DNA from: Bin87 sp965116565
Lineage (GTDB): Bacteria > Chloroflexota > Dehalococcoidia > Lucifugimonadales > UBA3495
Direction: 5' to 3'
DNA length: 64,000 bases
NCBI GenBank assembly: GCA_965116565.1
Contig: OZ220699.1
Coordinates: 930,001-994,000 of the forward strand
The position numbers and the translations under genes were made by a program. Of this stretch, positions 24,061 to 32,090 are shown piece by piece. Positions within the stretch are counted from its first letter, which is position 1; every line of letters begins with the position of its first letter. Under the pieces are notes generated by a model. The model was not told where the DNA came from. It made no database searches and saw only the letters and a list, made by a program, of their open reading frames with translations.

Positions 24061-24591
24061 ATGACCCGAACCGGACGCGCTGCTCTCACCCTGGCCGAGC
24101 TCGACGCCATGCGCATCGAGGAGGCCCAAGCCCTGCCCTTCGACCAGCGCGACCAGCTGCTGGACCTGATTATCGCCGACGGGCGCCGCGACGCCACCGC
24201 TTCCGTCTCCTACCGCACCGGGCTGTACAGCGACTACTTTGAGGAAGACTTGACCCGGATGCTCAAGGTGCGAGCGGTCAAGGTACATTGCCGCGGCGTT
24301 ACTTCTTCCAACTTCGACGGCGTCCCCGTCGGCGAGACCTACGTGGAACAATACCGGGCCTGCTTCCGGCACGTCGAGACCATCCTGAGCGCGGCCCGCA
24401 CCAACTTCGGACGGGCGGTCAAGATGGTTGTGTTCCTGACCAACATGGACCGGTGGAACGAATTCAACAAGGTGTACCGGGAGTTCATCCCCAACCCGCC
24501 CTGCCGTGCCGTCATCGGCACCACCGGTCTCGCCCAAAAGCCGTTGCTCATCGAAATAGTCGAATGCGTCGCCTACCGCGTCGCCGACTAG
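24061..24591 (+). CDS. RidA family (YjgF/YER057c/UK114) protein with N-terminal extension
   Basis: 176 residues, about 50 longer than canonical RidA. AAGGA is 9 nt before the ATG. The C-terminal 115 residues show the Rid fold: VGETYVEQYRACFRHVETIL, AVKMVVFLTNMDRWNEFNKVY, NPPCRAVIGT with the Arg that binds the substrate carboxylate, and IEIVECVAYR. RidA proteins hydrolyse reactive enamine/imine intermediates from PLP enzymes. The first 60 residues (LAELDAMRIEEAQALPFDQR) form an acidic helical extension. Neighbouring genes give no pathway hint. Confidence 0.85.
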   Translation: MTRTGRAALTLAELDAMRIEEAQALPFDQRDQLLDLIIADGRRDATASVSYRTGLYSDYFEEDLTRMLKVRAVKVHCRGVTSSNFDGVPVGETYVEQYRACFRHVETILSAARTNFGRAVKMVVFLTNMDRWNEFNKVYREFIPNPPCRAVIGTTGLAQKPLLIEIVECVAYRVAD

Positions 24592-24622
24592 AGAGTATCG
24601 ACAACTGGCAAATCACATCGTC

Positions 24623-24642
24623 ACTCCTGCGCAAGCAGGAGT
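24623..24642. repeat. Hairpin after ridA-like gene
   Basis: ACTCCTGC, GCAA loop, GCAGGAGT, 31 bp after the stop. No T-run follows, so it is more likely a dispersed-repeat fragment than a classic terminator. Confidence 0.5.
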
Positions 24643-24813
24643 CCTGAGAGGGTGTGTCGAAGGTAGCGGTCCGGGGTTGGGTCACGCGGCGGCCAGCGGC
24701 TGGGTGGGAGCCATGAAGAGCAGCCTGTGCCGTTTGGTACTGCTCCAACAGCGCGGCCTGATTAACCAAACCGCCGAAATCGGAGCGCTACCCTGCCCTC
24801 ATGCGTACCCGGC

Positions 24814-24906
24814 TTGTCATCGCGGGGCGCGCAGCGGTGTGGTGATCCCGCCGCCAGCGCGACGATCCTTCCAGTAACGAGATTGCCACGCCACGCTCGC
24901 AGTCAC
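24814..24906. repeat. Dispersed inverted repeat (GTCATCGCGGGGCGCGCAGCG type)
   Basis: TTGTCATCGCGGGGCGCGCA at the left and GAGATTGCCACGCCACGCTC plus GCAGTCAC at the right are imperfect inverted arms. Elements of this kind, with GTCATYGCGAGG and GAGATYGC ends, are widely known intergenic repeats. Confidence 0.6.
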
Positions 24907-24921
24907 AGGTTGGGTGAAACC

Positions 24922-24939
24922 GGGTACGCGCGAGACCGC
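24922..24939 (+). repeat. 18-bp direct repeat, right copy
   Basis: Identical to 23788-23805, in the same orientation, and 31 bp from the 3' end of the permease gene. Confidence 0.85.
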
Positions 24940-24969
24940 TGCCTGTCTGACTCACCGGCCAGGCCACGC

Positions 24970-26007
24970 CTACCGGGTGCGTGGGTTGAAGGCGTCGTTG
25001 ACGGCGTCGCCGAGGATGTTGAAGCAGAAGAACAGGACGGTTACCGTGCCGATGGGGAACAGAATCAAGTGGGGGTGGTTCAGCAGCACCTGGGGGTGGC
25101 CGTTTTCGAACAGCATGCGGCCCAGGCTGGGAACGGGCGGGAATACTCCGACGCCGATCCAGCTGAGCACCAACTCGGCGCCGGCCACGCCGGCCAACCC
25201 TGCTGAGATCGATACTATGAGCGGGCTGAGGATGTTGCGCAGCATGTGGACGCGCAGAATGTGGGAGGTGGACGCTCCCGTCACCAGCGCGGCTTCGATG
25301 TACTGGCTCTCCCTGGCCTGCAGGACCTGGCCACGCACCAGGCGGGCCATGCCGAACCAGCCGAAGATGGCCAGCCCGACGGAAATGAGGGTGAAGTCAA
25401 GAACGCCGAGCCGGATGATCCAGTCCAATCCCGTGGCATCCTCGAAGTTCTGCACGGCGACCAGCAGGCGAGGCCGGAACGCGGACACGAAGATGAGGAG
25501 GAGCAGAATTTCAGGGAAGGACGAAGTCACCTCCCCCATGCGCATGATGACGCCGTCCACCCAGCGGCCGATGTAGCCGCTCAATAACCCCAGGATGACG
25601 CCCAGGATCAGCGTGCCGCCCAGCAGGGAGGTGATGGTGATGATGACGGTGGTGCGCACGCCGAATATGACGCGGGTGAGCATGTCGCGGCCCTGGCGGT
25701 CGGTGCCGAAGGGATGGGCCAGGGAAGGCCCCTGCCGGGTGTTCTGGAGGTCCACGGCCCGGAAGTCGTAGGGTGTGATGAGCGGCGAGAGCAAAGAGCC
25801 GACGTACATGAAAGCGATGATGGATACGCAGACCATCGCCAGTTTTTTGCGGGCCAGACGCCGGAAGGCCAGGCTCCAATAGCTGTGGCCGCGGATGGGC
25901 TGCTCGTCAAGCTCGAGGATCTGATCACTCGCGAGTTCGCTTTCCGCCCAGTCCAGGCGCTCAGCCTGGGTGTCGCGTGTGGAAAGGCCGGAACGGTCAG
26001 GCAGCAT
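24970..26007 (-). CDS. Oligopeptide/dipeptide ABC transporter permease (DppC/OppC type)
   Basis: 345 residues. An N-terminal cytosolic part of about 55 residues is followed by TM1 (MVCVSIIAFMYVGSLLSPLI), a periplasmic segment with HPFGTDRQGRDMLTRVIFG, a characteristic OppC signature, then five further helices. The EAA coupling motif is EAALVTGASTSHILRVHMLR. Overlaps the dppB-like gene by 11 bp. It forms the membrane channel with the adjacent permease. The ATPase is not adjacent; a dppD-like gene lies 12 kb away. Confidence 0.92.
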   Translation of the reverse strand: MLPDRSGLSTRDTQAERLDWAESELASDQILELDEQPIRGHSYWSLAFRRLARKKLAMVCVSIIAFMYVGSLLSPLITPYDFRAVDLQNTRQGPSLAHPFGTDRQGRDMLTRVIFGVRTTVIITITSLLGGTLILGVILGLLSGYIGRWVDGVIMRMGEVTSSFPEILLLLIFVSAFRPRLLVAVQNFEDATGLDWIIRLGVLDFTLISVGLAIFGWFGMARLVRGQVLQARESQYIEAALVTGASTSHILRVHMLRNILSPLIVSISAGLAGVAGAELVLSWIGVGVFPPVPSLGRMLFENGHPQVLLNHPHLILFPIGTVTVLFFCFNILGDAVNDAFNPRTR

Positions 26008-26944
26008 AGCCGGCTCCCAACCTTATGCGCGGGTCGAGCAGGGGGTACATGAGGTCAACTATCAGGTTCGCCAGCACGAAAAAGGTGGTGCCGATGACGG
26101 CGAAGCCCATGATAACCGGATAGTCCCTGGCGTTCAGAGCTTCGAGGGACAACCGTCCGACGCCTGGAATCCCAAAGTAGATTTCCACGATGAAAGTGCC
26201 GCCGGCCAAGCCGGCCAAAATGAAACCGAAGGTGGTGACGACGGGCAGCAGGGCGTTGCGCAGGATATGCCGGTATCGCACCGTCATCTCGGGCAGGCCC
26301 TTGGCCCGGGCGGTGCGGACGTATTCCTGGCCCAGAACATCCAGGGCGCTGGCGCGCACATACCTCACCACGATGGCGATGCCCGGCACGCCCATGACGA
26401 TTGCCGGCATCACGATCTTGGGGGAGAAGAACCCACCCCAACCGCTGGTGGGGAGAATGTCCAGGTGCAGGGCGAATACCAGCAGCATCACTGGGGCGGT
26501 GATGAAAACCGGCAGCGACTGGAATGCCAGCGCGATAGCCACGATCACATTGTCCCAACCGGTTCCCTGGCGCAGGGCGGCCAGCAGTCCGACCGGAATG
26601 CCGATTCCCAGGGTGATGATGACGGCCGCCATGTTGAGCTGCATGGAGACCCAGAGGCGCGACCCTATGACTTCCCGCACGGACTTCCCGCGGAACTGGA
26701 AGCTCTCGCCGAAATCGAGCCGGGTGACCACGCCCTCTATGTAGCGCACGTACTGAACGACGATGGGGTCATCCAAACCCAACTTGGCGCGGATGCGCTC
26801 CCGCACCTGGTCGTTCTGGTGCTGTCCCAGCCAGATCTGCACCGGATCGCCGGGGCCAAGCCGCAGCATCACGAAGGTGATGAAGGTAACGATGATGATC
26901 AGGAAGGGCAGCCAGATGAGCCGCCGGATTGCGTAAACGCCCAT
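25997..26944 (-). CDS. Oligopeptide/dipeptide ABC transporter permease (DppB/OppB type)
   Basis: 315 residues, standard length. Six transmembrane segments, beginning LIWLPFLIIIVTFITFVML; LRLGPGDPVQIWLGQ and LGLDDPIVVQYVRYI are DppB landmarks. The EAA motif is YVRTARAKGLPEMTVRYRHI. The C-terminus LIVDLMYPLLDPRIRL is typical. The preceding gene on the same strand encodes the binding lipoprotein, 76 bp upstream with a palindromic repeat between them. Confidence 0.93.
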   Translation of the reverse strand: MGVYAIRRLIWLPFLIIIVTFITFVMLRLGPGDPVQIWLGQHQNDQVRERIRAKLGLDDPIVVQYVRYIEGVVTRLDFGESFQFRGKSVREVIGSRLWVSMQLNMAAVIITLGIGIPVGLLAALRQGTGWDNVIVAIALAFQSLPVFITAPVMLLVFALHLDILPTSGWGGFFSPKIVMPAIVMGVPGIAIVVRYVRASALDVLGQEYVRTARAKGLPEMTVRYRHILRNALLPVVTTFGFILAGLAGGTFIVEIYFGIPGVGRLSLEALNARDYPVIMGFAVIGTTFFVLANLIVDLMYPLLDPRIRLGAGYAA

Positions 26945-26974
26945 GGGATTGCTTGCTATGTGGTGTTAGTCAGG

Positions 26975-27002
26975 GTAGGGGCGAATAATTATTCGCCCCT
27001 AC
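26975..27002. repeat. Perfect 28-bp palindrome between oppA-like and dppB-like genes
   Basis: GTAGGGGCGAATAA and its exact reverse complement TTATTCGCCCCTAC adjoin with no loop. In the transcript this would form a hairpin between the binding-protein and permease genes, a place where such elements often raise binding-protein mRNA stability. Related copy at 14019-14043. Confidence 0.75.
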
Positions 27003-27020
27003 GTCGCCTTTGCCTGCGAT

Positions 27021-28868
27021 TTACTGGTTGAAATAGATGTAGCGGTACTTGGGGATACTCATCTGGAGCAGGAAATAGTCAGACACTTCCGGTTTGATGA
27101 GGGCATAGCCTTCACCGCGGAACCAGGTCAGCACCCAGGGGGCGTCGTCCATGATCATCTGCTCGACCTGGTTGTAGATTTCGAAACGGCGCGCGCTGTC
27201 CCGCTCGGTTCGCGCTTCCTCGAGGAGCCGATCGACCTCTGGGTTGCTGTAGGCGGTGTGGTTGTTCTGGCTCTCGCTGTGGAACAGCAGGTCCAGGAAG
27301 TTCTCGGGATCGGGGTAGTCGGCGATCCAGCCGAGGGAGAACATCTGGTACTTGCGTTCGTTGACATCCTGGAGGAATGTGGCCCACTCGGTTTGCTGGA
27401 TGTCAATCTCAATGCCCAGCGCTCGCCACTGTTCGAGCATGACCTCGAGGTAGGTGGGGATGGTAGCGCCGAAGCTGCCCGATATGGTGAGGGTGATGCG
27501 GGGGAAGTCGCCACTGGCCAGCGCGTCGGCGTAGGTGGAGCTTTCGAGCAGTTCACGGGCGAGGTCGGGGTTGAACGAGTAGCTGCGCAGGTTCTGATTG
27601 TAGGACGGGAAACCCGGTGGGATGACGCCGGTGGCCTGGGAGACGCGGTTGTCCAGCACGTTTTCGGCGATGCCCTGGAGGTCGACGGCCCAGTTCATGG
27701 CCTGGCGAACCTTGGGATCGTCAAAGGGCGGCTCGTTGACGTTGAGGCCGACGTAGAATACGGAGAAATCCTGGGCAGACCTGCGGAGTTCGGGGTTGAG
27801 TGGGTCGTTGGGGTCCAGCAGACGGGGCAGGTCGTCGGTGCCCACGCCGGTGAGGTGGATCTCGTCGTTCTCGTACATGATCATGGCGTTGCCGCCGCTG
27901 AGGATCATGTGGACGCTGTCGATGTGGGGCGGTCCGAGATGGTAGTGTTCGTTTTTCTCGAGGATGAGCAGTTCGCCGATGTCGTACCGGGCCAGCCGGA
28001 AGGGGCCGGTGCCGTTGGGCTGTTCGAGCCAGGAACCATCTTCGGAGACCTGATTCTGGTCCAGGACGTAGGCGGTCGGATAGGAAAGCTTGGCGAGGAA
28101 GTAGGCTTTGGGAGCGTCCAGGGTGAACTCAACAGTGCGTTCGTCGACAGCGCGCACACCGCTGACCTGGGTTGCGGTTCCCTCCAGCTTTTCGGCGACG
28201 CCGACGATGTCGCCGAGGTAGGTTTCGGCGGTGGTGGAGAGGGTGTCAGGATCGGCGGCGCGTTCGATGGACCACTTCACGTCGTGAGCGGTTACAGGCG
28301 AGCCGTTCTGGAACTTTGCGTTCTCGCGCAGGACGAAGGTGTAGATGAGACCATCGTCGCTGACCGAGCAGCTTTCAGCGAGGTCGAGGACGGGTTGGTA
28401 ATCCAGGTTGAGGGTGACCAGGCCGCCGAACACCTCGTTGGTGATGACGCTGGAGGTGGAATCGCTGGCGAGGTGGGGGTCTATGGTTGGCGGGTCTGCG
28501 AAGAGGCGGACCAGGGTGCCGCCCTGGGGTGGCCGGTCGTCGAACGTCAGGTCGCCGCTGGGTGCGCAATTCTCGCCGGCGACCGGCGCCGCAAGGGGCG
28601 CCACGGTGGGGACAACGCCGGACGCGGACGCCTGGCCCGGCGTAGTATCGCGCGTGGGAGCGGGCGCAGTGGTTGCCGCGGCGGCAGGGGCGGACGCCTG
28701 GGTCGCGGTAGGTTCGGCGACGGAGCGGGACGGCAGGGTCGGCGTGGGTTCGGTACCGGACGGAGCCGAGGCGGTTTCGGGGTTGGCGCCACCACCACAG
28801 GCGATGACGAAAACCATAGTGGCGAGCATTGCTGGCAGAATCAAAAAACGAAATCGGTTGAGTATCAT
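27021..28868 (-). CDS. Solute-binding lipoprotein, family 5 (oligopeptide/dipeptide ABC transporter)
   Basis: 615 residues. Signal peptide with lipobox VFVIAC, lipidated Cys24, then a Thr/Ala/Pro-rich tether of about 75 residues, then the family 5 domain: GGTLVRLFADPPTIDPHLAS, YTFVLRENAKFQNGSPVTAH, GTGPFRLARYD and AMNWAVDLQGIAENVL. It captures peptides or similar solutes outside the membrane for the two downstream permeases. A strong GGAGGAG precedes the ATG. A long tether suits a single-membrane or thick-envelope cell. The ligand is unknown. Confidence 0.93.
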   Translation of the reverse strand: MILNRFRFLILPAMLATMVFVIACGGGANPETASAPSGTEPTPTLPSRSVAEPTATQASAPAAAATTAPAPTRDTTPGQASASGVVPTVAPLAAPVAGENCAPSGDLTFDDRPPQGGTLVRLFADPPTIDPHLASDSTSSVITNEVFGGLVTLNLDYQPVLDLAESCSVSDDGLIYTFVLRENAKFQNGSPVTAHDVKWSIERAADPDTLSTTAETYLGDIVGVAEKLEGTATQVSGVRAVDERTVEFTLDAPKAYFLAKLSYPTAYVLDQNQVSEDGSWLEQPNGTGPFRLARYDIGELLILEKNEHYHLGPPHIDSVHMILSGGNAMIMYENDEIHLTGVGTDDLPRLLDPNDPLNPELRRSAQDFSVFYVGLNVNEPPFDDPKVRQAMNWAVDLQGIAENVLDNRVSQATGVIPPGFPSYNQNLRSYSFNPDLARELLESSTYADALASGDFPRITLTISGSFGATIPTYLEVMLEQWRALGIEIDIQQTEWATFLQDVNERKYQMFSLGWIADYPDPENFLDLLFHSESQNNHTAYSNPEVDRLLEEARTERDSARRFEIYNQVEQMIMDDAPWVLTWFRGEGYALIKPEVSDYFLLQMSIPKYRYIYFNQ

Positions 28869-28930
28869 GATCTCCTCCCGGGCAAAGGGATGTTATGCGT
28901 CGATACGGATGAGCGCCCGGAATCGGATTG

Positions 28931-28959
28931 ATTGTATACAGCGCACCTGATTGTTTCAA
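28931..28959 (-). promoter_or_regulatory. Promoter of the oligopeptide transporter operon
   Basis: Minus strand: TTGAAA (28954-28959), 17-bp spacer, TACAAT (28931-28936), about 60 bp upstream of the binding-protein start. Confidence 0.65.
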
Positions 28960-28999
28960 TGTAAAGGCGTGCGGGTATGGGGCAACGGGAGCGCGCGTA

Positions 29000-29028
29000 T
29001 TGTGCGTATCGGAGAGGTGTGCTAACCT
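29000..29028 (+). promoter_or_regulatory. Possible promoter of the tRNA-His/tRNA-Arg unit
   Basis: TTGTGC (29000-29005), 17-bp spacer, TAACCT (29023-29028), about 40 bp before tRNA-His. Weak match, supported by position. Confidence 0.35.
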
Positions 29029-29071
29029 TTTACGGAGGTAGGCAGCACCGGGCTGCCCGCGTGTTCAACGA

Positions 29072-29149
29072 GGCGAGCATAGCCAAGTGGTCGAAGGCGC
29101 CTGTCTGTGGCACAGGAGATCACGGGTTCGAATCCCGTTGCTCGCCCCA
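29072..29149 (+). tRNA. tRNA-His (anticodon GUG)
   Basis: Acceptor arms GCGAGCA (29073-29079) and TGCTCGC (29139-29145) pair fully. The anticodon stem CCTGT/ACAGG holds loop CTGTGGC with anticodon GTG. The T-loop is GGGTTCGAATCCC. A G at position -1 (29072) opposite discriminator C73 (29146) is the tRNA-His identity pair. The 3' CCA is encoded. Confidence 0.95.
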
Positions 29150-29179
29150 CCATCCAAGCCGGTCATCGCGCCAGACCAT

Positions 29180-29255
29180 GCGCCTGTAGCTCAATGGACA
29201 GAGCACTGGGCTTCGGACCCAGGGGTTGCGGGTTCGAGTCCTGCCAGGCGCGCCA
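29180..29255 (+). tRNA. tRNA-Arg (anticodon UCG)
   Basis: Acceptor GCGCCTG (29180-29186) pairs with CAGGCGC (29245-29251), discriminator G, encoded CCA. Anticodon stem CTGGG/CCCAG around CTTCGGA gives anticodon TCG. T-arm GCGGGTTCGAGTCCTGC. It follows tRNA-His by 30 bp and shares its terminator. Confidence 0.95.
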
Positions 29256-29266
29256 CGAAAAATTCA

Positions 29267-29299
29267 GCCGACGGCGATCCAGCACCGTCGGCCTTTTTG
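29267..29299 (+). terminator. Intrinsic terminator after the tRNA pair
   Basis: GCCGACGG (29267-29274), 10-nt loop, CCGTCGGC (29285-29292), then CTTTTTG. A textbook rho-independent terminator; the T-tract is on the + strand. It lies just beyond the 3' end of the convergent htrA-like gene. Confidence 0.85.
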
Positions 29300-29316
29300 T
29301 TGGGTGGGTGCGTCGG

Positions 29317-30684
29317 TTACTGAACGGGGCGGGCGTCCATGGTGATGTCAAGCGTGGTCTCGACGCCGTTGCGGAGCACGGTAAACACGGCGGTGTCACC
29401 TGGGCGGGTGTGCTCCACCACGTAGGCCAGGAGGTCGTCCATGCTGCGGATGGTGGTGCCGTCGATGTCGATGATGACGTCGCCGCCGATGGGGAACTCG
29501 GCGCCGTCGATCACGGTGATGCGATCGGATGCCACCAATCCGCCCCGGCTGGCGGCGCTATCGGTTCCGATGGCGAGGACCAGCGCGCCCCGGGTGTCGG
29601 ACGGGAGTTCCATGGCGGTTGCGATGTCCGGGCTGACGGACGTGCCGCGGATGCCGATGTACGGGTACTCGTAGCGTCCCTCGGATATCAATGCGGGCAC
29701 CACCAACTTGGCAAGGTTGACCGGAATTGCCAGGCCAACTCCGGAAAAGGCGCCCGTCTGGCTGATAATCTGAGCGTTGATGCCGACGAGTTCGCCGTGG
29801 CGGTTGAGCAGGGGGCCGCCGGAGTTGCCCGGGTTGGTGGCGGCGTCGTGCTGGATGACGCGGGGGATCGCGAAGTTGCTCTCCGACGGGCTGATGGTGC
29901 GTCCGAGGGCGCTGATCACGCCTGATGTCATGGAAAAGCCGCGTGAGAAGGGGTCGCCGATGGCGACGGCGAGCTGGCCGGGCCGGATGGTATCGCTGTC
30001 GCCGATGGTGATTGGCGGCGGGCGCACGGAATCATCATCGATCTTGATGACGGCAAGGTCGGAGTCCGCATCCATGCCGACGATTTGCGCGTCGGACTGG
30101 GTGCCGTCGCTGAGCACGACAAGGATGCGCTCGGCGGATTCAACCACGTGGCGGTTGGTGACGACGTGGCCCTGGTCGTCCCAGACGAATCCGGAGCCGC
30201 TGGCCCTGGAGAAGAAGTCATTGGGCATGCCCTGGGGAATGTTGACGCCCACGTTCACCGGCTGGATCACGCGCAGGCCGACCACTGAGGGCACGGTCTG
30301 CTCGTAGATGCTGCTCATGATCTCGTCGTGAGCGGCGGCAATTTGGGCTGCGGTGAGCTGGGTTCCGGCATCCTGATTCGGCGCCGCCGGCGAGTTCACC
30401 TCGGATTGCGCGGGCGTATCGGGAGCGGAACGCTGGCCCGACTCCTGGGGCTGCGCTTGGACGGTGTCGGTTTCAGCCGGAGCGGCGGGCGCGACGGTAT
30501 TGATGGGAGGCGGAGGAGTGAGTTCCACGACGGCCGGGCCAGAGGCCGATGGCTGCGGTTGTCCGCACGCCAAGGCCAGGATCAGGACGGTTGCTGCCAG
30601 AGCGGCGGCGACACTCACGCGAGCGCGGAAGGCGCGGGGTACCAGTTGGCGATTGTGCGTAGGGTCCAATTGAATATGCTCCAT
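29317..30684 (-). CDS. HtrA/DegP-type serine protease lipoprotein with one PDZ domain
   Basis: 455 residues from the ATG at 30684 (an ATG at 30714 adds 10 residues; neither has a clear ribosome site). A hydrophobic segment ends in ILALAC, giving a lipidated Cys40, followed by a Pro/Gln/Thr tether to about residue 110. The trypsin-like domain has the triad His179 (TNRHVV), Asp209 (DADSDLAV) and Ser288 (NPGNSGGPLL). A C-terminal PDZ (IGTDSAASRGGLVASDRI) follows. It should degrade or refold damaged proteins outside the membrane. Convergent with the tRNA pair. Confidence 0.93.
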   Translation of the reverse strand: MEHIQLDPTHNRQLVPRAFRARVSVAAALAATVLILALACGQPQPSASGPAVVELTPPPPINTVAPAAPAETDTVQAQPQESGQRSAPDTPAQSEVNSPAAPNQDAGTQLTAAQIAAAHDEIMSSIYEQTVPSVVGLRVIQPVNVGVNIPQGMPNDFFSRASGSGFVWDDQGHVVTNRHVVESAERILVVLSDGTQSDAQIVGMDADSDLAVIKIDDDSVRPPPITIGDSDTIRPGQLAVAIGDPFSRGFSMTSGVISALGRTISPSESNFAIPRVIQHDAATNPGNSGGPLLNRHGELVGINAQIISQTGAFSGVGLAIPVNLAKLVVPALISEGRYEYPYIGIRGTSVSPDIATAMELPSDTRGALVLAIGTDSAASRGGLVASDRITVIDGAEFPIGGDVIIDIDGTTIRSMDDLLAYVVEHTRPGDTAVFTVLRNGVETTLDITMDARPVQ

Positions 30685-30899
30685 CGGGGTAGAAAGTCGT
30701 TGATGTTCGTACATCGTATACGTACGTCAGCAATGTTCAGATTGTGTAAAGGAGACGGGGTAGGTCTGGGTGGAGCGGGGCCACCGTACATGATGGCGTG
30801 GCCGATGCTATACTACCGCCGGCGGGGGCCCTGCGCCAATCGGAGGATGGGCCGAACCGCCAGCAATATCCTGACCCTCACTCGGTAAGGAGAGAAGCG

Positions 30900-31559
30900 A
30901 TGCTTTACGAACTCCGTATCTACGACGCAGTCGCCGGTCGCCTACCTGACATCAGCGGCCGATTCGCGAACCATACCTGTGGGCTTTTCCGGAAACACGG
31001 GGTCAAGTACCTGGGGTTCTGGACCGACGAGATTGGACGGAGCAACCGGCTGACCTACATCAACGTATTCGACAGCATGGCGGACCGGGAGAGCCGGTGG
31101 GCCAAGTTCGGCAGCGATCCGGACTGGCTGGAGGTACGCAAGCAAACCGAGGCGAACGGCCCGCTGGTGGATGCCGTCACCAACCGTTTCCTGCGGTTGA
31201 CCCCTTACTCGCCGGAGCCCAAGGTCACGACGGCGGTGCAGGAACTGCGCATCTACGAGGCTATGCCGGGCCGGCTGGCCGACGTGCACAACCGCTTTGC
31301 CAACCACACCATCGGCCTGTTCGAGAAGCACGGCATCGAGAATGTCGGCTACTGGTCTGAGGACGTGGGCGTGAACAACGTACTGGTTTACATGCTGGGC
31401 TATCCCAGCCTGGGAGACCGGGAGAAGAGTTGGCGTTCGTTCCAGGCCGATCCGGAGTGGAACAAGGCCAGGGCGGCCAGCGAAGAGAACGGGCCGTTGG
31501 TTCGCGTATCGCGCCACACCATCATGCGGCCGACGGACTACGCGTTCACGAGCGATTAG
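30900..31559 (+). CDS. NIPSNAP family protein, tandem domains
   Basis: 219 residues from the ATG at 30900, with AAGGAGAG 7 nt upstream. Two similar halves: residues 1-105 start MLYELRIYDAVAGRLPDISG, and residues 112-219 start VQELRIYEAMPGRLADVHNR; each continues with RFANHT, GLF.KHG and G(F/Y)W. This dimeric alpha/beta-barrel fold family includes NIPSNAP and related ferredoxin-like proteins, with few known functions. No catalytic site is evident. Followed by a strong hairpin, so probably transcribed alone. Confidence 0.88.
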   Translation: MLYELRIYDAVAGRLPDISGRFANHTCGLFRKHGVKYLGFWTDEIGRSNRLTYINVFDSMADRESRWAKFGSDPDWLEVRKQTEANGPLVDAVTNRFLRLTPYSPEPKVTTAVQELRIYEAMPGRLADVHNRFANHTIGLFEKHGIENVGYWSEDVGVNNVLVYMLGYPSLGDREKSWRSFQADPEWNKARAASEENGPLVRVSRHTIMRPTDYAFTSD

Positions 31560-31599
31560 GCCAACTCGCCACGAGGCCGGCGCAAATTCCAAAAAGTTA

Positions 31600-31620
31600 G
31601 GACGCCCCTCGTGGGCGTCC
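31600..31620 (+). terminator. Hairpin terminator after the NIPSNAP gene
   Basis: GGACGCCC, CTCGT loop, GGGCGTCC (perfect 8-bp arms) then TTGCGTT. The T-run is weak but AAAAAG precedes it. Confidence 0.55.
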
Positions 31621-31671
31621 TTGCGTTGGCGGCCGCAACTCCGATGCGCCGCAAATCAGAGGTTACGTTTC

Positions 31672-32040
31672 ATGGTTGAACGTGAGCCCATAAAGGCAGA
31701 TGACTTTTTCAGCAACGCAGCCGGTCGTGAAACCGGTTTCACCGATCAGTTCTGGTTCGCCGCGTACACTGAATGGCTCAAGGCGATCCAAAGTGATCCT
31801 GACGCGACGTTCGACACCATCCACGACCCCCGTACCTTCAGGTTGCCTTACGGGGACAGCTATGCCGACGTGCTGGTAAGGACGCAACCGGACGGGCGCG
31901 AATATTTCTCGATGCGTTTCACTGCTTTCCCTGCGGAAGATGCGCCGATCGCGCGACAGGTGTCGCGATGGTATTTCTACGATGAAAGTCGTACGCCGCT
32001 CGGAGAGGCCGTTCTGCTGGACGCAAACTTCCGATGGTAG
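31672..32040 (+). CDS. Hypothetical protein
   Basis: 122 residues; AGAGG is 9 nt before the ATG. Soluble and acidic; FFSNAAGRETGFTDQFWFAA and VSRWYFYDESRTPLGEAVLL are the most regular segments, with a predicted mixed alpha/beta fold. No signal peptide, no membrane helix, no family recognised. It lies 50 bp before the methylmalonyl-CoA mutase gene and may be co-transcribed with it. Confidence 0.6.
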   Translation: MVEREPIKADDFFSNAAGRETGFTDQFWFAAYTEWLKAIQSDPDATFDTIHDPRTFRLPYGDSYADVLVRTQPDGREYFSMRFTAFPAEDAPIARQVSRWYFYDESRTPLGEAVLLDANFRW

Positions 32041-32090
32041 AATGCCGGCGCGGATCAGTATCACCGGAGCCGGTTGGAGAGTTGGGCAGT

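Larger units (their letters stand above)
24592..24969. other. 378-bp gap rich in dispersed repeats
   Basis: No credible gene. It contains a short hairpin (ACTCCTGC/GCAGGAGT, 24623-24642), a longer dispersed inverted repeat (24814-24906) and the right copy of an 18-bp direct repeat. A minus-strand frame over 24600-24769 reads LLEQYQTAQAALHGSHPA but lacks a start site or family match. Confidence 0.65.

Noticed and set aside
24548..24769. Minus-strand frame that looks like a transposase remnant (LLEQYQTAQAALHG)
   Set aside because: No start site, no catalytic residues and no terminal repeats; the stretch is better explained as dispersed repeat sequence.
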